Under the pieces are notes generated by a model that worked only from the letters and a program-made list of their open reading frames with translations, made no database searches and had not been told where the DNA came from. DNA of 64,000 bases from Farysia itapuensis (Eukaryota; Basidiomycota; Ustilaginomycetes; Ustilaginales; Ustilaginaceae). Shown here one piece after another: positions 38,206 to 48,092 of this stretch. Each line of letters starts with the position of its first letter. Position 1 is the stretch's first letter. Where the stretch lies: the NCBI GenBank assembly GCA_023212645.1, contig JALBYC010000004.1, forward strand, positions 248,001 through 312,000, written 5' to 3'. The position numbers and the translations under genes are program-made.

Positions 38206-40206
38206 CTAGTATAGGTTGCACTGTCCGGGTCGCAGTGCGCACCAGAGAGGCTGGAGGGGTTCGGAATTGAACCCTAGCGCCTTGAAGCGGTAGGTAAGGT
38301 CGAGGATGCGGGCGAGCGCTTCCGTACTGGTCCGCGTGACAGACTGCGAATTCTTGGAGAATGTGTCGCCGGTCCAGAAGACTTCTGCGCCAGCGGCGGC
38401 TCGGGGCCAGACTCGAGATTGCAGGTTGGTTGCATCCGTCTGTTCGGACCAGACGGCTGATTCACCACCCACCATTCGCTGCGATACAACTGCCTTCGAC
38501 TTGCCCTTGAGTTTGTTGGTGACTTTGGACACCAGTGCCTCGGCGGTAAAAGCGTACTGCTTCTGCCAACCGACGTAGGGGCACCAGTTGTCAATTGTCG
38601 TGTTGCCGAGCCAAGAAGCGCCACCGCAGTCGAGGTAGAAGGACTCGTACGGCGCCAGAACTACATTCACATCCGGATTGTTCTGCAAGACCGTTGCTGC
38701 ATTCATCGCGTCGTTCCACACTTCCACGATTGAGCCAGCTTTGAGCACCTTAGCTGTGGCGGGAAACTTGGTTGCCATTTCCTCCCATACCATTCCGAGT
38801 TTGCTCGCTGCGCTGGTGGTCTTGCCTACGAGCTGCATGAAGGGCTTGATGACCGACGCATCAATATCGGCCTCTTTCGACACGCCCCAACACTTCAGGT
38901 TCGGCTCGTCGCCGCCAGAGCTGACGTAAGGCGACTGGGACAGCTCCGCCACTTTGGTGAGCAACTTGTTGACCAGGGACGCAATGTCGCTCGGCACGCC
39001 TTTGGCATTTTTGGTGGGGAGCAAGTTGAATTGTCCCGTCGGTGGCTCCGCGCCGGCGTTCTGCCAGTCGGCATTGGCGGGACAAGTGATGAGCTTGCCA
39101 TTGTCGAGCGAGACAACGCCGGAAAGCAGATGGCTCGGCATGTCGATCTCGATAATGACGTTGATGCCACGGGCTCCCGCGTAACTGACGACGTTCTTGA
39201 TGTCGGTCTCGGTGTAGACGGCCGGCACGATGCTACCGTTGACATTGATCCACCCGTACGAGCCGGTCTGAGACAATTGCTCCAAATCAGCATCGCCCGT
39301 GAAGGCAAGTGGCCAGGACTGCGTATCGGTCGCATGCCAGTGGAACTGATTCATCTTGACGAGACTCATTCCGTCCAAAAGCCTCTCGATCTCCGACAGA
39401 GGATACCAGTTCCGCGACGTGTCGAGAAGCAAGCCACGGTATGGAAAAGCGGGCTTGTCGCTGATTGTGATGGGCACGTTCTTGATGTAGGCCGTCATGC
39501 CTTTCCCAGCGCTATTCGAGGGGGGCAGAGCGTATACGAGCTGCTTGAGCGATGTAAGGGCACGGAAGGCTCCCAGGGCGGTATACGCCTTGATCTTGAC
39601 AGCTGATCCATCACTTGGCACTGTGAGAAGGTAGGCCTCCGAGTCTAAGACGCTCAGACTGGCAGGCATGGTCGTCGCGGTTGCGAGCTTGGTCTTGGAT
39701 GGTTTTGTGTGGGTCGTCAGGTTGAGCTGCTGTACAGCACGACTTGAGATGCTGCACTTGTTGGACCAGACCGCGTCCGAAGCATCCGAAGAGGCAGCAG
39801 CGGCGAGAGCATGATGCGCAAACATCTTCTGGTTGGATCGAGCACGACTTGACGAGACACACGTATTGGCAGTCGAAGACAGCAATTCGACGACGGTGAT
39901 CTCCACACTCGAAAGCGTGGGTGCAGCATTGACCGCGGATCGGTAGGACTCGCCACGATCGGGAATGAGAGCCCAGAGAGGCTGACTCGCGATGGACGTC
40001 TGCGTGTCGGCAATTGCACGCGTCAGATCGGCAGGCACGCGAGAAGTATCCGTCTTCCCCGTGAGCTTGATTGACAGCTGAGGCGAGACTTGAACGAAAA
40101 ATTTTTTGGTAGCAGCCGAGTAGTCCGCCGGATGGGGCCAAAGGGCAAACGCACTAGGCACGACGGCCAAGGCTCCAGTCAGCACGGCCAAAAGGTGAGC
40201 CCTCAT
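38206..40206 (-). CDS. Secreted beta-N-acetylhexosaminidase, GH20
   Basis: A 666-residue product from the ATG at 40206, which gives a clean signal peptide (MRAHLLAVLTGALAVVPSAFA). A GH20b-type N-terminal domain leads into the catalytic barrel: YRGLLLDTSRNWYPLSEIER, MNQFHWHATDTQSWPL and INVIIEIDMPSHLLS. The catalytic Asp-Glu pair lies in SSGGDEPNLKCWG near residue 432. The Trp-rich C-terminal part closes the pocket (VWSEQTDATNLQSRVWPRAAAGAEVFW). It should release GlcNAc from chitin oligomers or glycoproteins outside the cell. A TATA box stands 57 bases before the start. It is transcribed in the same direction as Sad1 and ACAD but is not an operon. Confidence 0.94.
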   Translation of the reverse strand: MRAHLLAVLTGALAVVPSAFALWPHPADYSAATKKFFVQVSPQLSIKLTGKTDTSRVPADLTRAIADTQTSIASQPLWALIPDRGESYRSAVNAAPTLSSVEITVVELLSSTANTCVSSSRARSNQKMFAHHALAAAASSDASDAVWSNKCSISSRAVQQLNLTTHTKPSKTKLATATTMPASLSVLDSEAYLLTVPSDGSAVKIKAYTALGAFRALTSLKQLVYALPPSNSAGKGMTAYIKNVPITISDKPAFPYRGLLLDTSRNWYPLSEIERLLDGMSLVKMNQFHWHATDTQSWPLAFTGDADLEQLSQTGSYGWINVNGSIVPAVYTETDIKNVVSYAGARGINVIIEIDMPSHLLSGVVSLDNGKLITCPANADWQNAGAEPPTGQFNLLPTKNAKGVPSDIASLVNKLLTKVAELSQSPYVSSGGDEPNLKCWGVSKEADIDASVIKPFMQLVGKTTSAASKLGMVWEEMATKFPATAKVLKAGSIVEVWNDAMNAATVLQNNPDVNVVLAPYESFYLDCGGASWLGNTTIDNWCPYVGWQKQYAFTAEALVSKVTNKLKGKSKAVVSQRMVGGESAVWSEQTDATNLQSRVWPRAAAGAEVFWTGDTFSKNSQSVTRTSTEALARILDLTYRFKALGFNSEPLQPLWCALRPGQCNLY

Positions 40207-40507
40207 AGCGCGAAGATAAGGAGTGGAGCAGGCAGAAAGAAGAGAAGTCCTTTTGCGCACTCTATATAGCCTGCTGCGACACTCGAACGTGCCAGAGTTT
40301 GCGCCAGCGAGCGGCGTGTGAGGAGGGCCAAGGCAAATGCAGCCCCACGCGGATGGAGTGGTGACCAGGTGGGAGGTTGTCAAGTAGAGCAACACTCAAA
40401 CTCAAAATACTAACGCGCTATGCTCGACGCGTCAATGAAACCCGCGGACTCAGTCCCCCCCGCACGCGCCTAAAGCTTTCATGAGGATGTAGCTAAGACT
40501 AAAACTT
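40207..40507. other. Intergenic: hexosaminidase promoter
   Basis: About 300 bases holding the hexosaminidase promoter with its TATA box and the 3' flank of the ACAD gene. A C-rich run lies near 40455. No gene is seen. Confidence 0.5.
40263..40268 (-). promoter_or_regulatory. TATA box of the GH20 hexosaminidase gene
   Basis: TATATA within the palindrome CTATATAG lies 57 bases upstream of the ATG at 40206. It is the best-formed TATA box in the window, consistent with a regulated secreted enzyme. Confidence 0.6.
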
Positions 40508-42036
40508 CTAGTATGATTTGGGCAGACCGAGCACACGTTGTCCGAGGTAGTTGAGAATCATCTCACGACTGTAATGAGCAAGAGACAAAGCAGGTTAGAG
40601 AAATGAAGCTCAAACGTGTCGCCTCTCGTACACTGCGAAACATACCTGACGGGAGCAAGTCTGGGCACCAAGCTGTGAAGGTATGCGTGCAATAACGTGT
40701 CAGTGACGGGTGCTGTACGCTCTGTGTGTCTCGGCGGCACTTACATTTCACGGAAGTATCGCTCGACGTGATATTCTTTGGCGTAGCCCATACCGCCTAG
40801 AGTCATGACGGCCGTCTCGCATGCTGTGTACCCTGCTTCGGCGGCCATGTACTTTGCTGCGTTGGCTTGGGCACCCGAATCAGCACCCCTATCATCGTAC
40901 ATACGCGCAGCCGCGTACGTCAGATGCCGGGCTGCCTCTAGCTGCGCCCATGATTTGGCCAGAGGATGCTGAATGGCCTGCATCGCGCCAATTGGCTTGC
41001 CAAACACTACGCGGTCGGAAGCGTACTGCACTGCACGACGCAACGCAGCATACCCCGTCCCTAGCGCTTCGCCCGCCAACAAGCACCGCTCGGCATTCAT
41101 TCCGTGCAATACGTACTTGAAGCCCTCGCCTTCTTTGCCAATCAGATGGCTCGCCGGCACACGAAAATCGTCAAACCACACCTCGTTTGCATCCACCGTG
41201 TTGCCCCCCATCTTGGCAATCTTGCGCATTTCCAGTCCTGGAAGCAATGCGCTGTCCTTGGCATCGTTGTGGGGCGTATTTGGTGTCTTGCGTAAAGGCG
41301 CAAAGAACAGGCTGAGACCACTGGACCGACTTCCTCCCGGTTCTGGATCAGACGTGCGTGCAAGCAAGACACAGTGGCTGGCAATCTGCGCCGAACTGGT
41401 CCAGATCTTGGACCCATTGACAACGTATTCGTCACCCTTTCTCTCCGCTTTTGTTTTGAGCTTGAGTGTTTCGAGACCAGTTGTGGGCTCCGTAATGCCA
41501 AAGCAGGACCGGATTCGACCGTCGATCATCTTGGGCAGCCAGTCGTGTTTCTGCTCGTCCGAGGCAAATTCGATGATGGGCATTAGAGGGTAGATGTTGG
41601 CATGAATCGACTGAGCACCGGCAACGGCCGCACCAGACTCTGCAATCGTCTGCAGCATAATGGTAGCTTCAGATATTCCAAGCCCGGCGCCACCGAGCGA
41701 TTCCGGCATGCAGATACCAATCCACTTGCCGTCAGACAGCGCATCGTACAGCTCATGCGGGTACTCTGCCTTTTGATCCTTCTCCATCCAGTAGTTGTCG
41801 TCGAACTGCGTGCAGACCTGGGCAATGGCGCGGCGTACATCGATTTGAGATTCAGACAGTCCCTGTTCCGACATCCCGCTAAAGTCTGACGTCTGACGTA
41901 CTGCCGACGTCGATAATGCCCGACAAACTTGAACGCCCGTACATCGGCTCGCACTCAGCGACAACAGCTGCGCTGATCGACATATAGGTACAGCTGACCG
42001 CGAAAAGCGTGGAAATAGGCCAGACATGATGGGCAT
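40508..42036 (-). CDS. Mitochondrial acyl-CoA dehydrogenase, three exons with a micro-exon
   Basis: Exons are 42036-40745, 40672-40646 (27 nt) and 40568-40508. The introns are GTAAGT..CACAG and GTATGT..TACAG, and the product has 459 residues. The join restores the family C-terminus: ERYFREI, LVPRLAPV, then SREMILNYLGQRVLGLPKSY. Without splicing the frame stops at YFREM. The N-terminus (MPIMSGLFPRFSRSAVPICR) is Arg/Ser-rich, as for mitochondrial import; an ATG at 42159 is possible but less likely. FAD-binding and substrate blocks include CFGITEPTTG and KIWTSSAQIASH. The catalytic Glu appears to be the E of MNAERCLLAG (about residue 316), as in isovaleryl-CoA-type enzymes, since no YEG motif is present at the C-terminus. 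It acts in fatty-acid or branched-chain oxidation. Confidence 0.9.
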
Positions 42037-42268
42037 GGACAAGAAGAAGCCGTCATCTGTGGTTCGTGTGGTAATATACCTCGGGCAATAAACCCCGCAT
42101 TCTGCTCCCAAATTTCGCCGCTCTAAAACCCGATTCTTCCAGTAAATACGCACACACATGTTACTGACCAGCCAGACATTTTACATTCCACACGTACATC
42201 ATTGACAGACTTTATAATTCATCGGGAAGATGCGGGAAGGTTGGGAGGAAAAGGTTTGGGAGAGTTAT

Positions 42269-45200
42269 CTACTTCTTGCCAAAGAGACTGGGCAGTCGGA
42301 AGCGGCTGAAGCGGCTTGATGTGCTCATGATGGACTTGTTGCCAGAGCCGGACATGGGTGGGGCTACTTCGCTGAAGCTGGTGCGCGTCTTTCGCTTGGG
42401 CAGGCCAAACTTGCTGCCGCCGCCGGTGTTCCGGTTGTTGCTGAGCTTGCCCAGTTGGCCAACGACGTCTTCGGACTGCCATTCGGGCAGTTTAGACGCC
42501 AGCAGCTCGCAGAAGAGGGGCTGAAGTTTGCGGATGTGCTTGAGGCTGGGTGGGGCGAAGTTGGCGGGCGGGTCGGCGGTCTGCAGCTTGCCAGCTTCCT
42601 CTTCAGCAGGCAGGTGCTGGTTGAGCGGGTCACGTCCATCGAAGAAGGCCCAGGGGAAGTCGTACTTTTCTGTACCGCGCACTCCGTCTTCACAAACACC
42701 GTCGTCAGGCGTCTCGCCCAGGTCCTCCATCAAGTCGCGCATCATGCCGTCAATGTCCTGAATCTCCTTCTTCATCGCCGAGTCGGGCAGGTCGGCTTCG
42801 GAGACGCCGTCCGGTCGAGCCGCTTCCGGTCGCGCAAGCAGATAGTTCTTGCGCATCTCGAGCTCGTATCGCACCTTCATCCACTTTGTGTACTTGGCCA
42901 GCCGGTCGGCTTCAGCCAAGATCTTGGCTACGTCGGAATCGGTGAGCCGTGCGTCTTGCAGCATCTCCTCAAAGTTGACTTCGAGGTTGGGTGCGTTGCG
43001 GTCGGCTGGATGTGCCGGGTCTGTCGTCGACAAAGCCATGTAATCCAGCCCCAGCTGGCACCAGTCCCACAGCGGCTTGGCAATCGACGCACATTCGTGG
43101 AAGAGGCAGTAGAGAGACTGCTCGTGTCGGGCTGCAAGCGCAATCCACGCCTCGATGCTGTCGTCCTTGTTCTTTTTGGTCTCGAGCAAGTCATCGAGGA
43201 ATCGCTGCAAGTCACCCAGACGCTCGCTTAGATTCGCGTGCGAGGCAATCTCTCGGATGGCCGGGTAGAATACTGTCTCGAGCGAGTCCTTGAGAATGGC
43301 AGGGATCAGACTTCCGCTGGCAATTTCGACGGCCTGCTCGCGATCGCGCTTCTTCAGACACTCGCGCAATAGTAACTTGAGTAGCGCAAATTTACGCGCG
43401 CGTGTATGCTCTGCACCTTGAGCGCCCCATGGAGGAATCGGTGGTCTGTCCGCACCAGCAGGCGTGTTCTCCGGGTAGGCCAAACCCAAATCTCCCCGAT
43501 ATGGTGACAGAGCAAAGCATCGCTGCAGCTCGAGAACATGCGCCTCTACCTCTTGGCTCAACTTCGGCCCGGATGAGAGCAGGATCGTGGTGAGCACGTC
43601 CTCGCCCCGTTTTTGCGCTTGTGTCTGAATACGACGAGATTCGACACGGTCGCCCCTCTGGACGTATTCCTCGACCTTTTTCGTCAATTCCGGATCTGCG
43701 ACTTCCTTGCGCAGAGGCTCTATAAACTCCTTTTGTATGTAGCTGGCTTCCTTGCCGACGACGTAGGAAAAGATGCGTTGGAGGAGCGACTTGGCACCAC
43801 CTGGTCGGGCGAGCAATAGCGAAAGAATGCCGGAAATCATTGTCTCAGCATTGGCGTACTTGAGCAGCTGCTTTGCACCCCAGTAGGGTGCCAGAGCATG
43901 GATGCCCTTGACCATCTTGTATAAGTCGTCCGCGTTTGGCGCGGTGACAAAGAGGGCATGGAAGATGTAGGCTGCTTGGATCCGGGCGAATTCAACCGAG
44001 TTTCGGTAGTGGGACGGCAAGTTTTTGATATTGCTGACGTCAAGGTACGAGATGGCGGTTTCGAGTCCGGTCTCGCTCTCGATGATGCTCTCCTTGAACG
44101 CAGTCCAGTCGCCACGTACTTTTTTCCAGTCGCGACCGGCCAAAGACCAGACGCGGCCACCTTCGCCTTCGTACAAGCCATTGATTCGTGCCATGAGATC
44201 CTCATCGATGCGCTCGGGTTTATCGAGACCACGCTTGACAGTGCCTTTACCCCAATCTTTGCCGACGCCCCACTTTTCCGTGCCGGGATCGCCCAGGCCG
44301 GGACCTCGGGTCTCACCCTCACCACGGACGCCGAACCCTCGCGCGACAAAGCTGCCAAGGTACCGCGTGGCAGCGAGTGAATACAGACGTCGCTTCGAGA
44401 TCTCACCACGCTCGAGCGAAGTGGAAAAGTTGCGCGCAGCCATTTCGTCAAAGAAGGGCTGGATCCGTTTCTGCCAGTATTTCTCGGGCGCCAGATCGAG
44501 TCCGGGGAAGCTGTGCAGATGCACGTGGAAGAGGTGCCTAAGAATCAGAGGTTCCTGGAGGTTCTCGCCCTCGCGCATCGCGTCTTCGTTGGCATAAGGA
44601 TCGCGAGCAGAGCCTGCATAGACACCATCCTCGTTCCGCTCGACTGTCTTTACACGGGTCAGCTTGGAGCGCTGGCTGGAGAAGGGATAGCCGTACTCTG
44701 TTAAAGCGCCCAGCTTCTCGAGCTCAGACCATTCACTTTGCATCTGCAGCTGTACGAGTGCTTTAAGAAGGTAATGGCGCTGTTGGGGTGTCAGGGGCTT
44801 GACGCCGCTCGTGCGTGTCTTGGGACCTTTGGCGCCATGAGGACGACGTCGCGACTGTCTGCGCAACTCAGCCTTCTCTTCCTGCTCCCGTTCCTTCTCG
44901 CGTATGGCGAGCAAGCGCTTGGCCTCGGCCTCTTCTTTGCTTCGAATGGCCAGATCGCGAGCTTCCGACTCTTCCTGCTGCTTTCGCTCCATGGCAGCGA
45001 GCTTAGCCTGCTTGGCCTCAACTTTGCTCCTCGCCTTGGCCTCTTTCGCCGCAATAGCGCTGGCAGCTGCGGCCGCGGCGGCCTCTTCTTTCGCCCTTCT
45101 TCGCTCTTCGGCTGCATTGGCAGCGTCTTCCTTGGCTTGACGGCGCTCTTGAGCTCGTTGTGCCTTTCGGATTCGAATCTCTTCTTCAGCAGCTTTTTCG

Positions 45201-47368
45201 TCTTCCATTGCTTTGATTTTGGCCATGCGACGCTGCTCTTTGTCGGTACCGTTCACCGCGGCTTCGTCCGCGTTGGCTAGAATGCCCTTTGAGTCACTCT
45301 TCTTGAAAGTACGTCGGACGGCTAGAGCGCCAGCGCCGAGAACACCGGCGGCAGCAGCAGCCGGACCAGCACGGGATGATGCGCGTTTACGCGACGCGCC
45401 GTCCTCTTTCTCGGCATCCTCGTCGTCGTCATCATCCTCGTCGTCTTCTTCCGCCGCTTCTTCTTCTTCTTCGTCGGGAACCGAGGTGGCTTTTGCGGGC
45501 TTTGCGGAATTATTCGGAGCTTGTGGCTCGTCATCTTCGCTCGAAGGCTCGGAGGGAGATTTTGGCTCAGGTGTTTTCGCCCTGCGACTGGCGACAGGCG
45601 CAGCAGCCGTTGCCGCAGCAGGTTTTCTCCGGACAAATTCCTTGTACCCCTTGGGAGCACTGTGCGAGGTGGTAGAGACAGCCTTGCGTCGGTCGGTTGC
45701 CGAGTCTGGAGCGGCAACCCTGTCAGAAGATGCCTTGGCAGGCTGCAGAGGTTCGTCCGAGGTCTGCTCGGTACTTTCTACGAGGCCGTCGGAGGCCTGC
45801 GAAGCAGAGTCTTCGTCGTCACTGGCAGGTTGGGCTACTTTGATGGTGGCCGTCGCTTTGTCGTCCTTGGCAATGACGATGGGCATTTTCTCGTCGTCGC
45901 GGACATCAGCGGGTTCAAGAGCGTCTTCGAGCGAGCTATCGTCCAAGGAGCTGTCGGAGTCGATTTCTTCAGCGGGAGGAGCAGAAGATCTCGCGGCAGA
46001 GGGAGCAGCGCCATTGGTGGTGGTGGTGCGAGTAGTGCTAGCAGCGACGGCGGTGGCCGAGACACCAGTGATGGCAGCTAGGGCTGCTTCTTTGGTTGAC
46101 TTGGAGGCTGCGCCGTGCGTTTGGACGACGGCCGCAGTCTTGGTCGTGTGACCGCGCTTGCTGCGTTCCAAAGCTTCGAGGGTACGTGTTCTCTCGCGGT
46201 CCATACTTCTGCGGACGGCGCTGGGTCGACGTTCGACGCCGACGGCCTGCTGGGCGAGGACGCGCGATGTGCGAGTAGTGGAGAGCGGGTCTGAGTTGTC
46301 ACGCTCGCGTCGAGACTGTCGGTCTCGCGGGTCGCGGCTTGCGCGCACTTGGCGCTCGTCCCGCTCTCGACGTCGATCAGCCTGGATAGGTTCGCGCCTA
46401 GGTCGATCTTGAGTGCTTCTACGGCGTTGTCGAGCGAGGAGCATCTCCTCTTCCTCGATTTCGTCGAGGTCTTGACCACGTTCGCCGCCGCCACCGCGCT
46501 CTGAAACCCCATTGTCGTTGTAACGTACCAGGCGAGACGTGGGTCGGCGACTGCGATCAGCCTCGCTGCCAGCAGTGTCCTGGTTTCGACCGCTGGATCC
46601 GCGGCTGAGAACGCGGCCCAAAAGTCCGCCACCACTCTTCGGAGTGGGTTGACGACCAGAGCTGGATCGTTCCACAATGTCGTTGTTGCGGCCATCCCGG
46701 TCGCTGTAGTTGGTCGATCGGTCGGTGGGCTTTCGTGCGACACCGTTGGATCGGTTGCGCTCGGCTCGAGGAGCAGCGGAGAATTCTTCAAACGGTTCAG
46801 GCGATTGGTAAGGGTCGCTGATCTGTCGGCGTCGACCATTGGGTTTTCGCTCAGAGGGGTCTTGCTCTTGGCGGTGAGCTCGGGCATCTCGGCCTTCTGG
46901 GCGGTCGTCATCATCAACATCGTCATCACTGCCAAAACCTTCGTCGACGTCTCTCAACTGCTCTCGGTACTGGGGTACGGGGCGACGGCTGCTGGTGGGA
47001 CGAGTTCGAGGTTGGTCGCGCTCGGATCCGCGTCTTGATGTGGGGTCCGACTCGCCTCGACGCCGGCTAGAGACGTCATCCCGGCTCCTACGACGGTCGT
47101 ACTCGTCCATCCGAGGATCGCGGGCAGAACGGGAGCGCGACTCGCCCTCGTACCGATGAGCCAGTGGCTCTCCGTAGGGGTCAAAGCCACCGCGTCGTTG
47201 CGAGCGGTCGCTCTTGCGTGTCAAGGTGCTATTGGCGCGTGACCGAGAGGCATCGCCTGTGGGGTAATAGGCACTGGATGGCTCGGAGTATTCGTCTCGC
47301 GTGGGCAGGCCCATAGAGTTTACGATACTCGAACGATCCGGTGGAGGCCGACGGTAGCGACTCGACAT
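42269..47368 (-). CDS. LEC1-like protein (PXB/DUF3818 family) with a long disordered N-terminus
   Basis: A 1699-residue, intron-free product from the ATG at 47368; the open frame upstream is unlike the family. The C-terminal half, from about residue 858, is the fungal PX-associated module: TPQQRHYLLKALVQLQMQSE, RRLYSLAATRYLGSFVARGF and AETMISGILSLLLARPGGAK. It continues with ALLKLLLRECLKKRDREQAV and LEVNFEEMLQDARLTDSDV, as in yeast YPR097W/Lec1, which has been linked to lipid and sterol distribution. I do not see a clear PX domain. Residues 1-850 are Arg/Ser/Asp-rich, then acidic, then a charged Ala/Glu/Lys coiled coil at ~730-850. It may be a membrane-contact or trafficking factor. Confidence 0.82.
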   Translation of the reverse strand: MSSRYRRPPPDRSSIVNSMGLPTRDEYSEPSSAYYPTGDASRSRANSTLTRKSDRSQRRGGFDPYGEPLAHRYEGESRSRSARDPRMDEYDRRRSRDDVSSRRRGESDPTSRRGSERDQPRTRPTSSRRPVPQYREQLRDVDEGFGSDDDVDDDDRPEGRDARAHRQEQDPSERKPNGRRRQISDPYQSPEPFEEFSAAPRAERNRSNGVARKPTDRSTNYSDRDGRNNDIVERSSSGRQPTPKSGGGLLGRVLSRGSSGRNQDTAGSEADRSRRPTSRLVRYNDNGVSERGGGGERGQDLDEIEEEEMLLARQRRRSTQDRPRREPIQADRRRERDERQVRASRDPRDRQSRRERDNSDPLSTTRTSRVLAQQAVGVERRPSAVRRSMDRERTRTLEALERSKRGHTTKTAAVVQTHGAASKSTKEAALAAITGVSATAVAASTTRTTTTNGAAPSAARSSAPPAEEIDSDSSLDDSSLEDALEPADVRDDEKMPIVIAKDDKATATIKVAQPASDDEDSASQASDGLVESTEQTSDEPLQPAKASSDRVAAPDSATDRRKAVSTTSHSAPKGYKEFVRRKPAAATAAAPVASRRAKTPEPKSPSEPSSEDDEPQAPNNSAKPAKATSVPDEEEEEAAEEDDEDDDDDEDAEKEDGASRKRASSRAGPAAAAAGVLGAGALAVRRTFKKSDSKGILANADEAAVNGTDKEQRRMAKIKAMEDEKAAEEEIRIRKAQRAQERRQAKEDAANAAEERRRAKEEAAAAAAASAIAAKEAKARSKVEAKQAKLAAMERKQQEESEARDLAIRSKEEAEAKRLLAIREKEREQEEKAELRRQSRRRPHGAKGPKTRTSGVKPLTPQQRHYLLKALVQLQMQSEWSELEKLGALTEYGYPFSSQRSKLTRVKTVERNEDGVYAGSARDPYANEDAMREGENLQEPLILRHLFHVHLHSFPGLDLAPEKYWQKRIQPFFDEMAARNFSTSLERGEISKRRLYSLAATRYLGSFVARGFGVRGEGETRGPGLGDPGTEKWGVGKDWGKGTVKRGLDKPERIDEDLMARINGLYEGEGGRVWSLAGRDWKKVRGDWTAFKESIIESETGLETAISYLDVSNIKNLPSHYRNSVEFARIQAAYIFHALFVTAPNADDLYKMVKGIHALAPYWGAKQLLKYANAETMISGILSLLLARPGGAKSLLQRIFSYVVGKEASYIQKEFIEPLRKEVADPELTKKVEEYVQRGDRVESRRIQTQAQKRGEDVLTTILLSSGPKLSQEVEAHVLELQRCFALSPYRGDLGLAYPENTPAGADRPPIPPWGAQGAEHTRARKFALLKLLLRECLKKRDREQAVEIASGSLIPAILKDSLETVFYPAIREIASHANLSERLGDLQRFLDDLLETKKNKDDSIEAWIALAARHEQSLYCLFHECASIAKPLWDWCQLGLDYMALSTTDPAHPADRNAPNLEVNFEEMLQDARLTDSDVAKILAEADRLAKYTKWMKVRYELEMRKNYLLARPEAARPDGVSEADLPDSAMKKEIQDIDGMMRDLMEDLGETPDDGVCEDGVRGTEKYDFPWAFFDGRDPLNQHLPAEEEAGKLQTADPPANFAPPSLKHIRKLQPLFCELLASKLPEWQSEDVVGQLGKLSNNRNTGGGSKFGLPKRKTRTSFSEVAPPMSGSGNKSIMSTSSRFSRFRLPSLFGKK

Positions 47369-48092
47369 GATGCTTTCTGGATAAGAGTGTGGTGGGACGG
47401 AGGATAGAGGACAAGCTGGCGCGCAAGTCACACTGGCGAGTGGGGTGGACACCTTGTGGTACCACGAAAGGCTGCCTGCCGGTCCAATGGCTGAGTGGAA
47501 AAGGGGGGGGGGGGTGCCTGGCTTCGCTTGACAGGGAAGAAAAAAACCAGAGGTGCTCACCACTCACGCTGACAGGACACTGGGTCTAACCTAGGCTGCC
47601 GAATGGGGTCTGCGGCATCGTCAGCGCCCTGCGATCTGCCGAGCTCAAAGCGGGCGTCAGACAAGAGGGATTTGCAGCCCCGCATTAATATGCAAGACCG
47701 CCTCTACCCGAGGCTCTGATGCGCGTTACCCAGCGACTTTTTAGCAGCTGAAAGCAGGAGCAGCAGCAAGCATAGCCAAGAAAGAGCTTTCTCCCTCTTG
47801 TCAACCTCAGCAGCACGACTCCATCCAGCGTGGCTTCAATGCAATCGCGTATCAAGGCGGACAGATAAAAGTCTCAGACGGAATTGGAGAGCTGCATGCT
47901 CGGTGCGTGCGAACTGTGCATTTGATTGGTCGTACCGTGTCTCACTGAGCCGCCGCATTGATTTGGAAAATTTATGTAGCACATGGGTTCTCCCATGCGC
48001 CACCCGATCCGATCTTTGTTCGCCTTCCACAAATTGCATCTGATAAATTCATGGTACAAAATTGCATGGCTAGACTAGAGGGAGCGGGTGAT
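47369..48092. other. Intergenic: LEC1-like promoter and NOP7 3' flank
   Basis: About 720 bases. A run of 12 G lies at 47503-47514, that is, poly-C in the leader or promoter of the LEC1-like gene. Small open frames have no recognisable domains. No RNA gene is recognised. Confidence 0.5.
47503..47514 (-). repeat. Homopolymer run of 12 C (G on + strand)
   Basis: Twelve consecutive G on the + strand, about 135 bases upstream of the LEC1-like ATG. Such runs are prone to length variation and to sequencing error. Confidence 0.8.

Noticed and set aside
45213..46151. A 312-codon Ser/Ala-rich frame on the + strand
   Set aside because: It is the antisense reading of the acidic and Arg-rich segments of the LEC1-like gene.
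47503..47514. The 12-base G run as a regulatory G-quadruplex
   Set aside because: A single run with no nearby partner runs of G; more likely a slippage-prone homopolymer.
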